64,000 nucleotides of DNA, taken from assembly GCF_001064145.1 (NCBI RefSeq), contig NZ_JVOJ01000037.1, positions 217,142 through 281,141 of the forward strand. Reading direction: 5' to 3'. The DNA is from Sanguibacter keddieii. Its GTDB lineage: Bacteria > Actinomycetota > Actinomycetes > Actinomycetales > Actinomycetaceae. This document shows, piece by piece, positions 54,089-64,000 of this stretch (the first letter of the stretch is position 1; every line of letters begins with the position of its first letter). The notes beneath the pieces are model-generated. The model was not told the DNA's origin. It searched no databases and saw nothing but the letters and a program-made list of their open reading frames with translations. A program made the translations under genes and the position numbers.

Positions 54089-55726
54089 ATGGCTGACCTC
54101 AGCATCTCCCCGGAGGAAATCCGCGGAGCACTGGACTCCTTTATGGAGTCCTACCGTCCGGCGGACGTGGCCACCGAAGAGGTGGGTCACGTCATCGAAA
54201 CAGCCGATGGTATCGCGCACGTCGAGGGCCTGCCCGGCACCATGGCGAACGAGCTGCTGCGTTTCGAGGACGGGACGCTGGGCCTGGCCATGAACCTCGA
54301 CCAGCGCGAGATCGGTGCCGTCGTCCTCGGTGACTTCGGCGGCATCGAAGAGGGCCAGGTCGTGCACCGCACGGGCGAGGTTCTCTCGGTTCCCGTCGGT
54401 GACGGCTACCTGGGCCGCACGGTCGACCCGCTCGGCCGCCCGATTGACGGCCTCGGCGAGATCACGGACCTGGACGGGCGTCGTGCGCTCGAGCTGCAGG
54501 CCCCCGGTGTTATGGCGCGTAAGAGCGTCCACGAGCCCCTCGCCACCGGCCTGAAGGCCATCGACTCGATGATCCCGGTTGGCCGCGGCCAGCGTCAGCT
54601 CATCATCGGTGACCGCAAGACCGGCAAGACCGCGATTGCCCTCGACACGATCCTCAACCAGCGCGAGAACTGGAAGAGCGGCGACCCGAACAAGCAGGTG
54701 CGTTGCATCTACGTGGCGATCGGCCAGAAGGGTTCGACCATCGCCTCGGTGCGCTCGACGCTCGAGGACGCCGGTGCCATGGAGTACACGACCATCGTGG
54801 CTTCCCCGGCCTCGGATCCCGCCGGCTACAAGTACATGGCCCCCTACACGGGTTCCGCCATCGGCCAGCACTGGATGTACCAGGGCAAGCACGTCCTCAT
54901 CGTCTTCGATGATCTGTCCAAGCAGGCCGAGGCCTACCGTGCGGTGTCGCTGCTGCTGCGCCGCCCGCCGGGCCGTGAAGCCTACCCCGGCGACGTCTTC
55001 TACTTGCACTCCCGCCTGCTGGAGCGTTGCGCCAAGCTGTCGGACGCCCTCGGCGGCGGTTCGATGACCGGCCTACCGATCATCGAGACCAAGGCGAACG
55101 ACGTGTCGGCCTACATTCCGACCAACGTCATTTCGATCACCGACGGCCAGATCTTCCTCCAGTCCGACCTGTTCAACTCGAACCAGCGTCCCGCCGTCGA
55201 CGTGGGTATCTCCGTGTCCCGTGTCGGTGGCGCGGCCCAGCCCAAGGCGATGAAGAAGGTCGCCGGTACGCTCAAGCTGACGCTCGCACAGTACCGCTCG
55301 ATGGCCGCCTTCGCGATGTTCGCCTCCGACCTGGACGCGGCGACTCGTCGCCAGCTGACCCGCGGCGAGCGCCTCATGGAGCTGCTCAAGCAGCCCCAGT
55401 CCACGCCTTACGCGATGGAAGACCAGGTAGCCTCGATCTGGATGGGCACCAAGGGCTACCTCGATGACATCGAGGTCGAGGACGTCCTGCGCTTCGAGCG
55501 CGGCCTGCTCGACCACCTCCACGCAAACTCCACCGTGCTCGACACGATCGCGGCGACCGGCGACCTCACCTCCGAGACGGAGGAGGCGCTCAAGAACGCC
55601 GTCGAGGAGTTCCACCACCAGTGGATCAGCGCCGGACGTGGCGCCGCCGGACTCGAGGACGGCGAGGTCGTGGCTGAGCGCACCCGCGAGGAGATCTCGC
55701 GCGGTCGCACGAGCGAGAAGGCCTAA
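54089..55726 (+). CDS. atpA: ATP synthase subunit alpha
   Basis: F1 regulatory nucleotide-binding subunit, 545 residues. P-loop [10 protein letters not shown] near residue 173 and the alpha signature [14 protein letters not shown] near 370. AGGAA lies before ATG 54089 in an unusually T-rich 47-base spacer. Confidence 0.97.
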   Translation: MADLSISPEEIRGALDSFMESYRPADVATEEVGHVIETADGIAHVEGLPGTMANELLRFEDGTLGLAMNLDQREIGAVVLGDFGGIEEGQVVHRTGEVLSVPVGDGYLGRTVDPLGRPIDGLGEITDLDGRRALELQAPGVMARKSVHEPLATGLKAIDSMIPVGRGQRQLIIGDRKTGKTAIALDTILNQRENWKSGDPNKQVRCIYVAIGQKGSTIASVRSTLEDAGAMEYTTIVASPASDPAGYKYMAPYTGSAIGQHWMYQGKHVLIVFDDLSKQAEAYRAVSLLLRRPPGREAYPGDVFYLHSRLLERCAKLSDALGGGSMTGLPIIETKANDVSAYIPTNVISITDGQIFLQSDLFNSNQRPAVDVGISVSRVGGAAQPKAMKKVAGTLKLTLAQYRSMAAFAMFASDLDAATRRQLTRGERLMELLKQPQSTPYAMEDQVASIWMGTKGYLDDIEVEDVLRFERGLLDHLHANSTVLDTIAATGDLTSETEEALKNAVEEFHHQWISAGRGAAGLEDGEVVAERTREEISRGRTSEKA

Positions 55727-55729
55727 GCG

Positions 55730-58132
<2,403 letters not shown>

Positions 58133-58133
<1 letters not shown>

Positions 58134-58405
58134 TGGCATCGGGCAAGTCCTTGCAGGTCGAGGTCGTCTCCCACGAGGGACGCCTGTGGCACGGCGCGGC
58201 CGCGTCCGTCCAGTTTCCGACGGTCGACGGAAGCCTCGGCGTGCTGCCGGGTCGTCAGCCCCTCCTCGCTCAGCTGAGCGAGGGAACCGTGACTGTGTCG
58301 CGCGCGGACGAGGTCGTGTCGTTCCAGGTCACTGGGGGATTCGCCTCAGTCGACTCGGATTTCATCACGGTCGTGGCCGACCACGCTACAGTGGCAGAAC
58401 AGTAA
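58133..58405 (+). CDS. atpC: ATP synthase subunit epsilon, short form
   Basis: 90 residues, only the N-terminal beta-sandwich (LQVEVVSHEGRLWHG; GSLGVLPGRQPLL). The C-terminal helical hairpin that inhibits ATP hydrolysis in E. coli (about 139 residues) is missing. Short epsilon subunits also occur, as I recall, in bifidobacteria. Start ATG 58133 overlaps the atpD stop (TGATG). Confidence 0.93.
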
Positions 58406-58430
58406 GTCGACGCAACGCGAGGAGGACCTC

Positions 58431-58835
58431 ATGAGCCTGATGACGATTGTGATCTGGTGTGCGGTTCTCCTCGCGTGCGGCGGGGCGATCCTGTGGGCGT
58501 ACATGAATGTGCGCGCCCGCAGGATCGTTTCGCGTTTGGGCGCGTTCCGCTGTTGGTCGCGCCCGGATGTTCATTCGGGATGGACGGCGGGCATCGGCGT
58601 GTACGGCGTCGAGGAACTGTCCTGGTATCGGCTGGTGGGGTTGTCCTTCAAGCCGGTGTATTCGATCCCGCGTCGGGGCATGGAGGTCTCCGCTCCGATT
58701 GCGCACTCGGCTGACGGTTCCGTCGTCGAGGTGCGCCTGGCGTACGGTGACCATCGTTACGAGGTGGCCGTCGAACGCTTGACATATAACGGATTGGTCT
58801 CCTGGGTGGAGTCCGGTCCTCCGCGCCTCGTGTGA
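58431..58835 (+). CDS. DUF2550 family membrane protein
   Basis: 134 residues. One N-terminal membrane helix (about 5-25) precedes a cytoplasmic beta-rich domain (WTAGIGVYGVEELSWYRL). The family occurs right after atpC in many Actinobacteria (Rv1312-like). Function unknown. GAGGA lies seven bases before ATG 58431. Confidence 0.85.
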   Translation: MSLMTIVIWCAVLLACGGAILWAYMNVRARRIVSRLGAFRCWSRPDVHSGWTAGIGVYGVEELSWYRLVGLSFKPVYSIPRRGMEVSAPIAHSADGSVVEVRLAYGDHRYEVAVERLTYNGLVSWVESGPPRLV

Positions 58836-58845
58836 GCAGGATTGG

Positions 58846-58857
58846 TAAGCTCACGGG
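58846..58857 (+). promoter_or_regulatory. Leaderless-type -10 of nucS
   Basis: TAAGCT (58846-58851) then exactly six bases before GTG 58858, with no ribosome site. Confidence 0.5.
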
Positions 58858-59550
58858 GTGCGTATTGTTATTGCTACCTGCACCGTTGATTACTCCGGTC
58901 GTCTGAGCGCCCACCTCGACCCCGCCAAGCGTGTCATTATGCTGAAAGGTGACGGCTCGGTCCTCATTCATTCCGAGGGCGGCTCCTACAAGCCGCTCAA
59001 CTGGATGACGGCACCCTGCACGGTTTCCATGGGGGAACCTGGTGAGGACGAGGAGGGCGTCGAGCAGGTCTGGACGGTTCAGGCCGACAAGACTGACGAC
59101 AAGCTGATCATTCGCATCCACGATGTGATCGCGGATGTCACCGAGGACCTGGGTGTCGACCCCGGCCTCGTCAAGGACGGCGTCGAGGCGCACCTGCAGG
59201 AGCTTCTCGCCCAGCAGGTGCCCCAGATCCTCGGCGAGGGCTGGGAGCTGGTGCGCCGCGAGTTCCCCACGCCCGTGGGCCCGGTGGATCTCATGGTGCG
59301 TGATGCCGACGGTCATCACGTGGCGATCGAGGTCAAGCGCCGGGGCGGCATCGATGGCGTCGAACAGCTGACGCGCTACCTGTCGCTGCTGGGGCGCGAC
59401 GCCCTCCTGGGCGACGTGACCGGTATCTTTGCGGCCCAGGAGATCACGAAGCAGGCGCGCACTCTCGCCGAGGACCGCGGTATCCGCTGCGTGGTCCTGG
59501 ACTACGACGCGATGCGCGGGGTGGATGACCCCGAGTCTCGGTTGTTCTGA
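58858..59550 (+). CDS. nucS: Mismatch-specific endonuclease NucS/EndoMS
   Basis: Core nuclease of the MutS-independent mismatch repair of Actinobacteria and archaea, 230 residues. An N-terminal DNA-binding domain is followed by a RecB-like nuclease domain with the active-site acids in GPVDLMVRD and AIEVKRRGG near residue 160. The C-terminal ESRLF tail fits the sliding-clamp-binding motif. The stop overlaps the start of the AlkZ-like gene (TGATG). Confidence 0.95.
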   Translation: MRIVIATCTVDYSGRLSAHLDPAKRVIMLKGDGSVLIHSEGGSYKPLNWMTAPCTVSMGEPGEDEEGVEQVWTVQADKTDDKLIIRIHDVIADVTEDLGVDPGLVKDGVEAHLQELLAQQVPQILGEGWELVRREFPTPVGPVDLMVRDADGHHVAIEVKRRGGIDGVEQLTRYLSLLGRDALLGDVTGIFAAQEITKQARTLAEDRGIRCVVLDYDAMRGVDDPESRLF

Positions 59551-60656
59551 TGGAGCCATCCCTGAGGGTGAGCCTGGGGAGAATCATCGCCCAAGGACTC
59601 GTACCTGCGACCGCAGCTCGCTCACCGCTGGATGCCGTTGAGGGTCTGGCGGCTCTGCAAGGTCAGCAGGCGAGCGCGATCCCATGGGCGATTGGCGCGC
59701 GCTGCACGGGAGTGTCGCGTGCTCGCGTCGAGGAGTCGTTCGCGCGAGGAGAGCTGGTTCGCTCCTGGCCGATGCGCGGCACCGTTCACGTCACGAGCGC
59801 CCGCGACCACCATTGGCTGCGCCGCCTGCTGCGGCACCGGCGTGCGGCGTGGGAGCGCCAGGCGCTTTCTCTGGGCCTCGATGATGCTCTCATCGAGCGT
59901 GCAGCGCAGGTTGCGTGTGAGCTGCTGGAGACCTCGCCCCTGGGAGTGAGCCGTGTCGAGCTCGTCGAGGCGTGGGGCAGGAATGGGATCGACACGGTGA
60001 CGGCTTCTTCCTCGCAGGAAGGACTACGGCGTCGCCACCTCATCATGCGCCTCCATCTGGATGGTGTGCTCACCGCGGGGCCTGTGCGCGCGGGCGAACA
60101 CCTGATCGTCGACGCGCGCTCACTTCCGGCCGCTCCCGGGGTCGCGAAGGGAGAGGCTGGGCACGAAGAAGCCCTCGCGGTCCTCGCAGCGCGTTACGCA
60201 TGGGGGCACGGTCCCATCGACGAGGCCGACCTGGCTAGATGGACCGGGTTGACGCTCACCGAAGCGCGTCGAGCATTGGCCGGAGCACGCGTGGCAGGGG
60301 AGAGTGTAGGCCTTCCCCTTGCAGAATTTGGAGGCGGTCTGGCTCGCGCAGATCTCGCAGATCTCGTGGAAGACTTCCGCGTCGAAGCGGAGATGATGCG
60401 CGCGCTTCCACCGTTCGATGAGTTACATGTTGGCTACAGGGACCGCTCCTGCCTGACGGACGAGGCCGGGGAGGCGTTGATCTGTCCGGCGAAGAACGGA
60501 ATGTTCCGTCCGATCATCGTCGAGGGTGGTCGAGTGGTGGCCGTGAGAGCACCGGGGCGCGAGATTGTGATGGTGAAGGGATATGAGTCGCGGCAACGAC
60601 CTGGGGCGCGTGCGTTTGACGACTGGGATAAATGGTTGTCCAAGACACAGCAGTGA
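59550..60656 (+). CDS. Winged-helix DNA-binding protein, AlkZ/YcaQ-like (HTH_42)
   Basis: 368 residues. The family of AlkZ and YcaQ DNA glycosylases that unhook interstrand crosslinks or bulky adducts. It has ALQGQQASA near residue 36 (the place of the catalytic Gln motif), RSWPMRGTVHV near 70, and the C-terminal winged-helix and beta regions ending with a DWDKWL helix. Glycosylase activity is unproven. It is translationally coupled to nucS. Confidence 0.8.
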   Translation: MEPSLRVSLGRIIAQGLVPATAARSPLDAVEGLAALQGQQASAIPWAIGARCTGVSRARVEESFARGELVRSWPMRGTVHVTSARDHHWLRRLLRHRRAAWERQALSLGLDDALIERAAQVACELLETSPLGVSRVELVEAWGRNGIDTVTASSSQEGLRRRHLIMRLHLDGVLTAGPVRAGEHLIVDARSLPAAPGVAKGEAGHEEALAVLAARYAWGHGPIDEADLARWTGLTLTEARRALAGARVAGESVGLPLAEFGGGLARADLADLVEDFRVEAEMMRALPPFDELHVGYRDRSCLTDEAGEALICPAKNGMFRPIIVEGGRVVAVRAPGREIVMVKGYESRQRPGARAFDDWDKWLSKTQQ

Positions 60657-60670
60657 AGTGTCAGGTGTGC

Positions 60671-60682
60671 CACAATTAATGC
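60671..60682 (+). promoter_or_regulatory. Leaderless-type -10 of nagA
   Basis: CACAAT (60671-60676), six bases, then ATG 60683. The preceding GTGC makes the whole element read like those of the DUF5129-like paralogs. Confidence 0.4.
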
Positions 60683-61873
60683 ATGACTACTTCTGTGTTG
60701 CGTGGCCGTCTGGTTCTGGAAGATACCGTCGTTGAGGATGGAATTATCGAGTTCGACGGAGCCACTATTACCCGTGTATGTCCCGTTTCCGAGTACGAGG
60801 GCGAGGTGCCCGAGGCTAGCGATGCGACCTACCTGCCCGGCCTCGTCGATGTGCACTGCCACGGCGGCGGCGGAGAGTCCTTCCCCAACGCCGAGACCGC
60901 CGAGACCGCTCTCGTTGCAGTCCTCGAACATCGCCGTCACGGCACGACCTCCCTGGTCGCTTCCTGCGTGACCGCCTCCGCCGAGGTCCTGCGAGCGCGC
61001 GCGAAGACCCTGGCTGAGCTGGCGAAGGCCGACGAGCTTGCTGGCATCCACTTCGAGGGTCCCTTCGTCTCCCACGAGCGCTGTGGCGCCCAGGATCCGA
61101 CGTTTATCGTCGATCCCGACGCGGACCTGACGCGCACCCTCATCGAGGACTGCCAGGGCTACGCGCTGTCCATGACGCTGGCTCCCGAGAAGCCGAATGC
61201 CTACGGCTCCGGCTCGGTCGCCGAGGCCCTCATCGACGGGGGAGCGCTGCCCTCGTGGGGACACACTGATTCCAACTCCGTCAAGGCTCGTGAGGCCCTG
61301 GCCTACTCGCGCGAGCGTTTCGCACAGGTGGAGACCAAGCGCGGCCCGCGCGCGACCATCACCCACCTGTTCAACGGCATGCGCCCGCTGCACCACCGCG
61401 ACACCGGTCCGATCGCCGAGTTCCTGTCGGATGCCGCTCGCGGTGGTGCCGTCGCCGAGCTGATCTGCGACTCGATCCACGTGGATCCCTCGCTCGTGCG
61501 CGACGTGTACGAGCTGGTCGGCCGCGAGCATGTCGTCCTCATCACCGACGCGATGGCGGCCGCCGGCATGGCCGACGGAGAGTACACGCTTGGTCCCCAG
61601 GACGTCATCGTCAAGGATGGCGTTGCGCGCCTCGCGCAGGGAAACGCCATCGCCGGCGGTACCGCACACCTCATGGACTGCGTGCGCGTCGCCGTCACCA
61701 AGGGTGGGATTCCGCTCGTCGACGCGGTGTACATGGCCTCCGTTCAGGGAGCCACGATCCTGGGCGACGACACGATCGGTTCGCTCGCGGCTGGAAAGAA
61801 AGCCGACATCGTCGAGGTTGACTCTGACCTCGCCGTGCGCCGCGTCTGGCGACGTGGCACTGTGGTTGCGTGA
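60683..61873 (+). CDS. nagA: N-acetylglucosamine-6-phosphate deacetylase
   Basis: Amidohydrolase making glucosamine-6-phosphate from GlcNAc-6-phosphate for amino-sugar use and wall recycling, 396 residues. Motifs: DVHCHGGGG near 55, HFEGPFVS near 122, GHTDS, THLFNGMRPLHHR and the catalytic Asp in LITDAM. nagB is not adjacent. Its stop overlaps the next start. Confidence 0.93.
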   Translation: MTTSVLRGRLVLEDTVVEDGIIEFDGATITRVCPVSEYEGEVPEASDATYLPGLVDVHCHGGGGESFPNAETAETALVAVLEHRRHGTTSLVASCVTASAEVLRARAKTLAELAKADELAGIHFEGPFVSHERCGAQDPTFIVDPDADLTRTLIEDCQGYALSMTLAPEKPNAYGSGSVAEALIDGGALPSWGHTDSNSVKAREALAYSRERFAQVETKRGPRATITHLFNGMRPLHHRDTGPIAEFLSDAARGGAVAELICDSIHVDPSLVRDVYELVGREHVVLITDAMAAAGMADGEYTLGPQDVIVKDGVARLAQGNAIAGGTAHLMDCVRVAVTKGGIPLVDAVYMASVQGATILGDDTIGSLAAGKKADIVEVDSDLAVRRVWRRGTVVA

Positions 61874-62166
61874 GAGGTAAACGTAGCAAGAAACGACCGT
61901 GGGGCGAGGCGCGTCCGTTGCAGATGGACCGCCTCGCCTCCGTGCCGCGGACGGAACGCGGCCCCGACGGCGGCGATTATCAGGTGCGCCGCCTGCCCGG
62001 TTCGGCAAAGGAATACACCTGCCCGGCCTGCCTGCGCCCGATACCCGCGGGGACGGCGCACGTCGTCGCATGGCCCGAAGAAGCGCCGTTTGGTCTGCCC
62101 CAGGGGGTCGAGGGACGTCGTCACTGGCACTCGGAGTGCTGGCGGCGGGGACTGCGTCCCCTGTGA
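61870..62166 (+). CDS. Small zinc-ribbon protein, actinobacterial 'ATP/GTP-binding' family
   Basis: 98 residues. A basic N-terminus, then TCPACLRPIPAGTAHVVAW and HWHSECWRRG, giving a CxxC...HxxC zinc site. Similar small proteins in Actinobacteria carry the label ATP/GTP-binding protein without a visible P-loop; I see none here. GTG 61870 overlaps the nagA stop. Confidence 0.75.
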   Translation: MRGKRSKKRPWGEARPLQMDRLASVPRTERGPDGGDYQVRRLPGSAKEYTCPACLRPIPAGTAHVVAWPEEAPFGLPQGVEGRRHWHSECWRRGLRPL

Positions 62167-62282
62167 CGCGCGGATGTGATGCATCACTGCTCCGCGTGCG
62201 AATTCGGCCGTCAACGGGGTTAGCACGTAAAGTGGAGCCTGAAGAATGCCTGCAGTGTGGGTGTTGGACGTGAGGAGCAACC

Positions 62283-63779
62283 GTGGAACTCTTTAAGCGA
62301 TACGTGGCGGCATCGTCGATGGGCGTTGTGGCTCTCGTATGCGTGCTCGTCGGGCTGCTCGGTGTGACCGTGCTGCGGCCGCCGACGCATCAGGTCTCGT
62401 CGGTCGTCTCTGCGACCGATCTGATCATGACGCGCGGCAACGTGCTGTCGATCGTGAAGGATGACGTGACGGTCACCGCGACGTCGAAGTCGGGTGCGCC
62501 TGTGACGCTGAGTATCGGCACCACGCAGGATGTCAAGGGCTGGATCGGCGACGCCGCCTACACCGAGGTCATTGGCATTGAGTCGGACCGCACGAAGCTG
62601 AAGGCCGAGTCGCACGATGCGATCGGCCCGTCTCGCGTCCCGTCGTCCACCCCGGCTCAGTCCGGGGCTCAGTCGGGCGTCCAGTCCGACGCGCAGCCCC
62701 TCGCCGAGCCGTCCTCCGCTGACCTGGTGCAGCAGCTCGCCTCCTCCGACATGTGGTTCAAGCAGGCCAGCGGTGAGGGCACCGTGAGCCTGGACCTCGA
62801 AAACGTTCCGTCGGGTCGTTCCGCTCTCGCTGCGTCGGCCGCTGGCCCCGGCGACCTGACGCTGACGCTGACCTGGAAGGTCGAGCAGACCAACACCCTC
62901 GCGATCATTGCGTTCCTTGCCGCCTGCGTCTTCGCGCTGATTGCCCTCGCGCTGTTCCTCACGCGCTGGCAGCTCCTGCGTCTGCGCAAGATTCGCGCGG
63001 CCCGCATCGAAGAGCGCCGTAAGGCCGACTCTCTTGAGACCTCCTCGATCAACTCCGCCGCCGTCGCAGAGCGCATTGCCGCCGCCCGCGAGGCCGCCCC
63101 GGCAGCCGCTCCGGCAGCCACCCCGGCGTCCGAGCCGGCACAGGCCGACGAGCCATCCGTGGTTGAGACGGAGCAGCGTGAGGCTGACGCCGACGAGAAG
63201 CCCGCAGACGACGCTCCCACGTGGGGTGCCTCCGCCTTCGCCTCCGGTAACAACCAGGCCGAGGACGACGAAGCTCCCGTTGAAGAGACCGACGAGGCCG
63301 TGGCTGAGGAGCGCACTGAGGACGATCTCCGCGACGAGGCCCCCGTGGAGCCCGCTGATGCCTCTGATGACAACGCCGCGCAGGCACAGTCCTCCATTGA
63401 CTCCTCCGAGGAATACGTTCCGGATCCGCTGACCGACACGTTCGAGCGCCGTGGTCGCCACGGCCTCGACAATGGCCCGATCGACCAGGACCCGCCGGAG
63501 CGCGCCACGACCGACACCGGCGTCATCGACCTGTCCGGCATTCGTGGTGGGCGTACGCTGCCGTCGCGCCGCGCGCTGCGCGAGGCCCGCAACAACGGCG
63601 AGCAGGTCGTTGTGGTCGATGGTCAGGAATTCAACACGGGCCTGATCCCGGTGACGCGTCCGCGCGGCACCGAGCAGGCTCCCGCGCCGACGTCGGCACC
63701 CGATGATGACGCGTCCTCGACGGGCGGCTGGACCTCGATCATGTCCGGCTGGCTGAAGGACCGCCAGGAAGGTAAGTGA
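62283..63779 (+). CDS. Membrane protein with acidic disordered cytoplasmic tail
   Basis: 498 residues. A membrane helix at about 12-31 is followed by an external domain (32-200, with a Ser/Gln/Pro linker). A second helix lies at about 205-227, followed by a basic stretch and a long acidic Glu/Asp/Ala tail. A conserved-looking end is present (GVIDLSGIRGGRTLPSRRAL; EFNTGLIPVTRPRG). No known domain. GAGGAGCAA precedes GTG 62283. Its stop overlaps the start of a lipoprotein gene, suggesting a cell-envelope pair. Confidence 0.7.
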   Translation: MELFKRYVAASSMGVVALVCVLVGLLGVTVLRPPTHQVSSVVSATDLIMTRGNVLSIVKDDVTVTATSKSGAPVTLSIGTTQDVKGWIGDAAYTEVIGIESDRTKLKAESHDAIGPSRVPSSTPAQSGAQSGVQSDAQPLAEPSSADLVQQLASSDMWFKQASGEGTVSLDLENVPSGRSALAASAAGPGDLTLTLTWKVEQTNTLAIIAFLAACVFALIALALFLTRWQLLRLRKIRAARIEERRKADSLETSSINSAAVAERIAAAREAAPAAAPAATPASEPAQADEPSVVETEQREADADEKPADDAPTWGASAFASGNNQAEDDEAPVEETDEAVAEERTEDDLRDEAPVEPADASDDNAAQAQSSIDSSEEYVPDPLTDTFERRGRHGLDNGPIDQDPPERATTDTGVIDLSGIRGGRTLPSRRALREARNNGEQVVVVDGQEFNTGLIPVTRPRGTEQAPAPTSAPDDDASSTGGWTSIMSGWLKDRQEGK

Positions 63780-64000
63780 TGAAACGACGCACCCTCGCCG
63801 CCGCTGCGGCCGCCCTGCTCATGACCTCCGCTCTGGGGGTGAGCGCATGCTCGAACGAGATCGTCGCCCAGTCGGGTGAGGAGGCGCAGAGCGCCGCCAA
63901 CCTCGACCTCGAGCGCATCTCCTCCGTCCTCGACGCGACTGGCAATGCCATGACCACTGCGGATGCGTCCCTGAACGCCTCGGACCTGTCGGGACGCGTC
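63779..64000 (+). CDS. Putative lipoprotein, truncated by the window edge
   Basis: First 74 residues only. MKRR, a hydrophobic Ala/Leu stretch and the lipobox GVSAC near residue 24 mark a lipoprotein signal peptide. The mature part begins SNEIVAQ. ATG 63779 overlaps the previous stop, with GGAAGG just before. Function unknown. Confidence 0.7.
   Translation, partial: MKRRTLAAAAAALLMTSALGVSACSNEIVAQSGEEAQSAANLDLERISSVLDATGNAMTTADASLNASDLSGRV

Overview
The window is a dense, high-GC bacterial chromosome segment with no rRNA, tRNA, CRISPR array, insertion sequence or phage genes that I can see. Gene content and order point to the Actinomycetota, most likely an Actinomyces/Schaalia-type facultative anaerobe. 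Supporting evidence includes nucS in place of mutS/mutL, DUF3097 and DUF2550 proteins, a long delta subunit of ATP synthase, DUF5129-type proteins, a pyruvate formate-lyase, and many GTG starts. Gene order matches two separate blocks as I remember them from Mycobacterium tuberculosis: comEA-comEC-holA-rpsT-lepA-hemW-hrcA-dnaJ-rsmE, and hom-thrB-rho-rpmE-prfA-prmC-sua5-wecA-atpIBEFHAGDC-DUF2550-nucS.

Layout. 1-9.0 kb: valS, an M20 metallopeptidase, a NhaC-type antiporter, proC and a HerA-like (DUF853) ATPase. 9.0-12.4 kb: the DNA-uptake genes comEA and comEC, then holA. 12.5-16.2 kb: two half-transporters forming a heterodimeric ABC exporter. 16.4-22.9 kb: rpsT, a PemK/MazF-like protein, a TPR protein, lepA, trmB and hemW. 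22.9-24.7 kb: an AT-richer spacer with two dyads, then a satD-type gene overlapping a membrane-protein gene. 24.7-28.7 kb: DUF3097, then hrcA with a CIRCE operator, dnaJ and rsmE. 28.7-34.5 kb: aldose epimerase, pepC, an adenosine-deaminase-family enzyme, a C26 peptidase, an acetyltransferase and def. 34.5-38.0 kb (minus strand): pyruvate formate-lyase split into a large subunit without the radical domain, a separate GrcA-type radical domain, and the activase. 38.3-42.5 kb: hom, thrB and rho. 42.6-46.8 kb: three tandem paralogous membrane proteins (DUF5129-like), each with the same leaderless-type promoter. 46.9-51.4 kb: rpmE with a structured leader, prfA, prmC, sua5, wecA and an atpI-like gene. 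51.5-58.4 kb: the F1Fo ATP synthase operon. 58.4-64 kb: DUF2550, nucS with an AlkZ-like gene, nagA, a small zinc-ribbon protein, and a membrane protein with a lipoprotein cut by the right edge.

The most notable items are the split pyruvate formate-lyase operon and the three-paralog insertion between rho and rpmE with its shared promoters. Others are a recurrent terminator stem sequence (ACGAGGCCGGGGC and its complement), perfect DnaA boxes at two spacers away from any visible replication origin, a deaminase lacking the usual HAGE motif, and a rho promoter that appears to be built into the preceding terminator. Functions are read from motifs and context, and no database search was possible.
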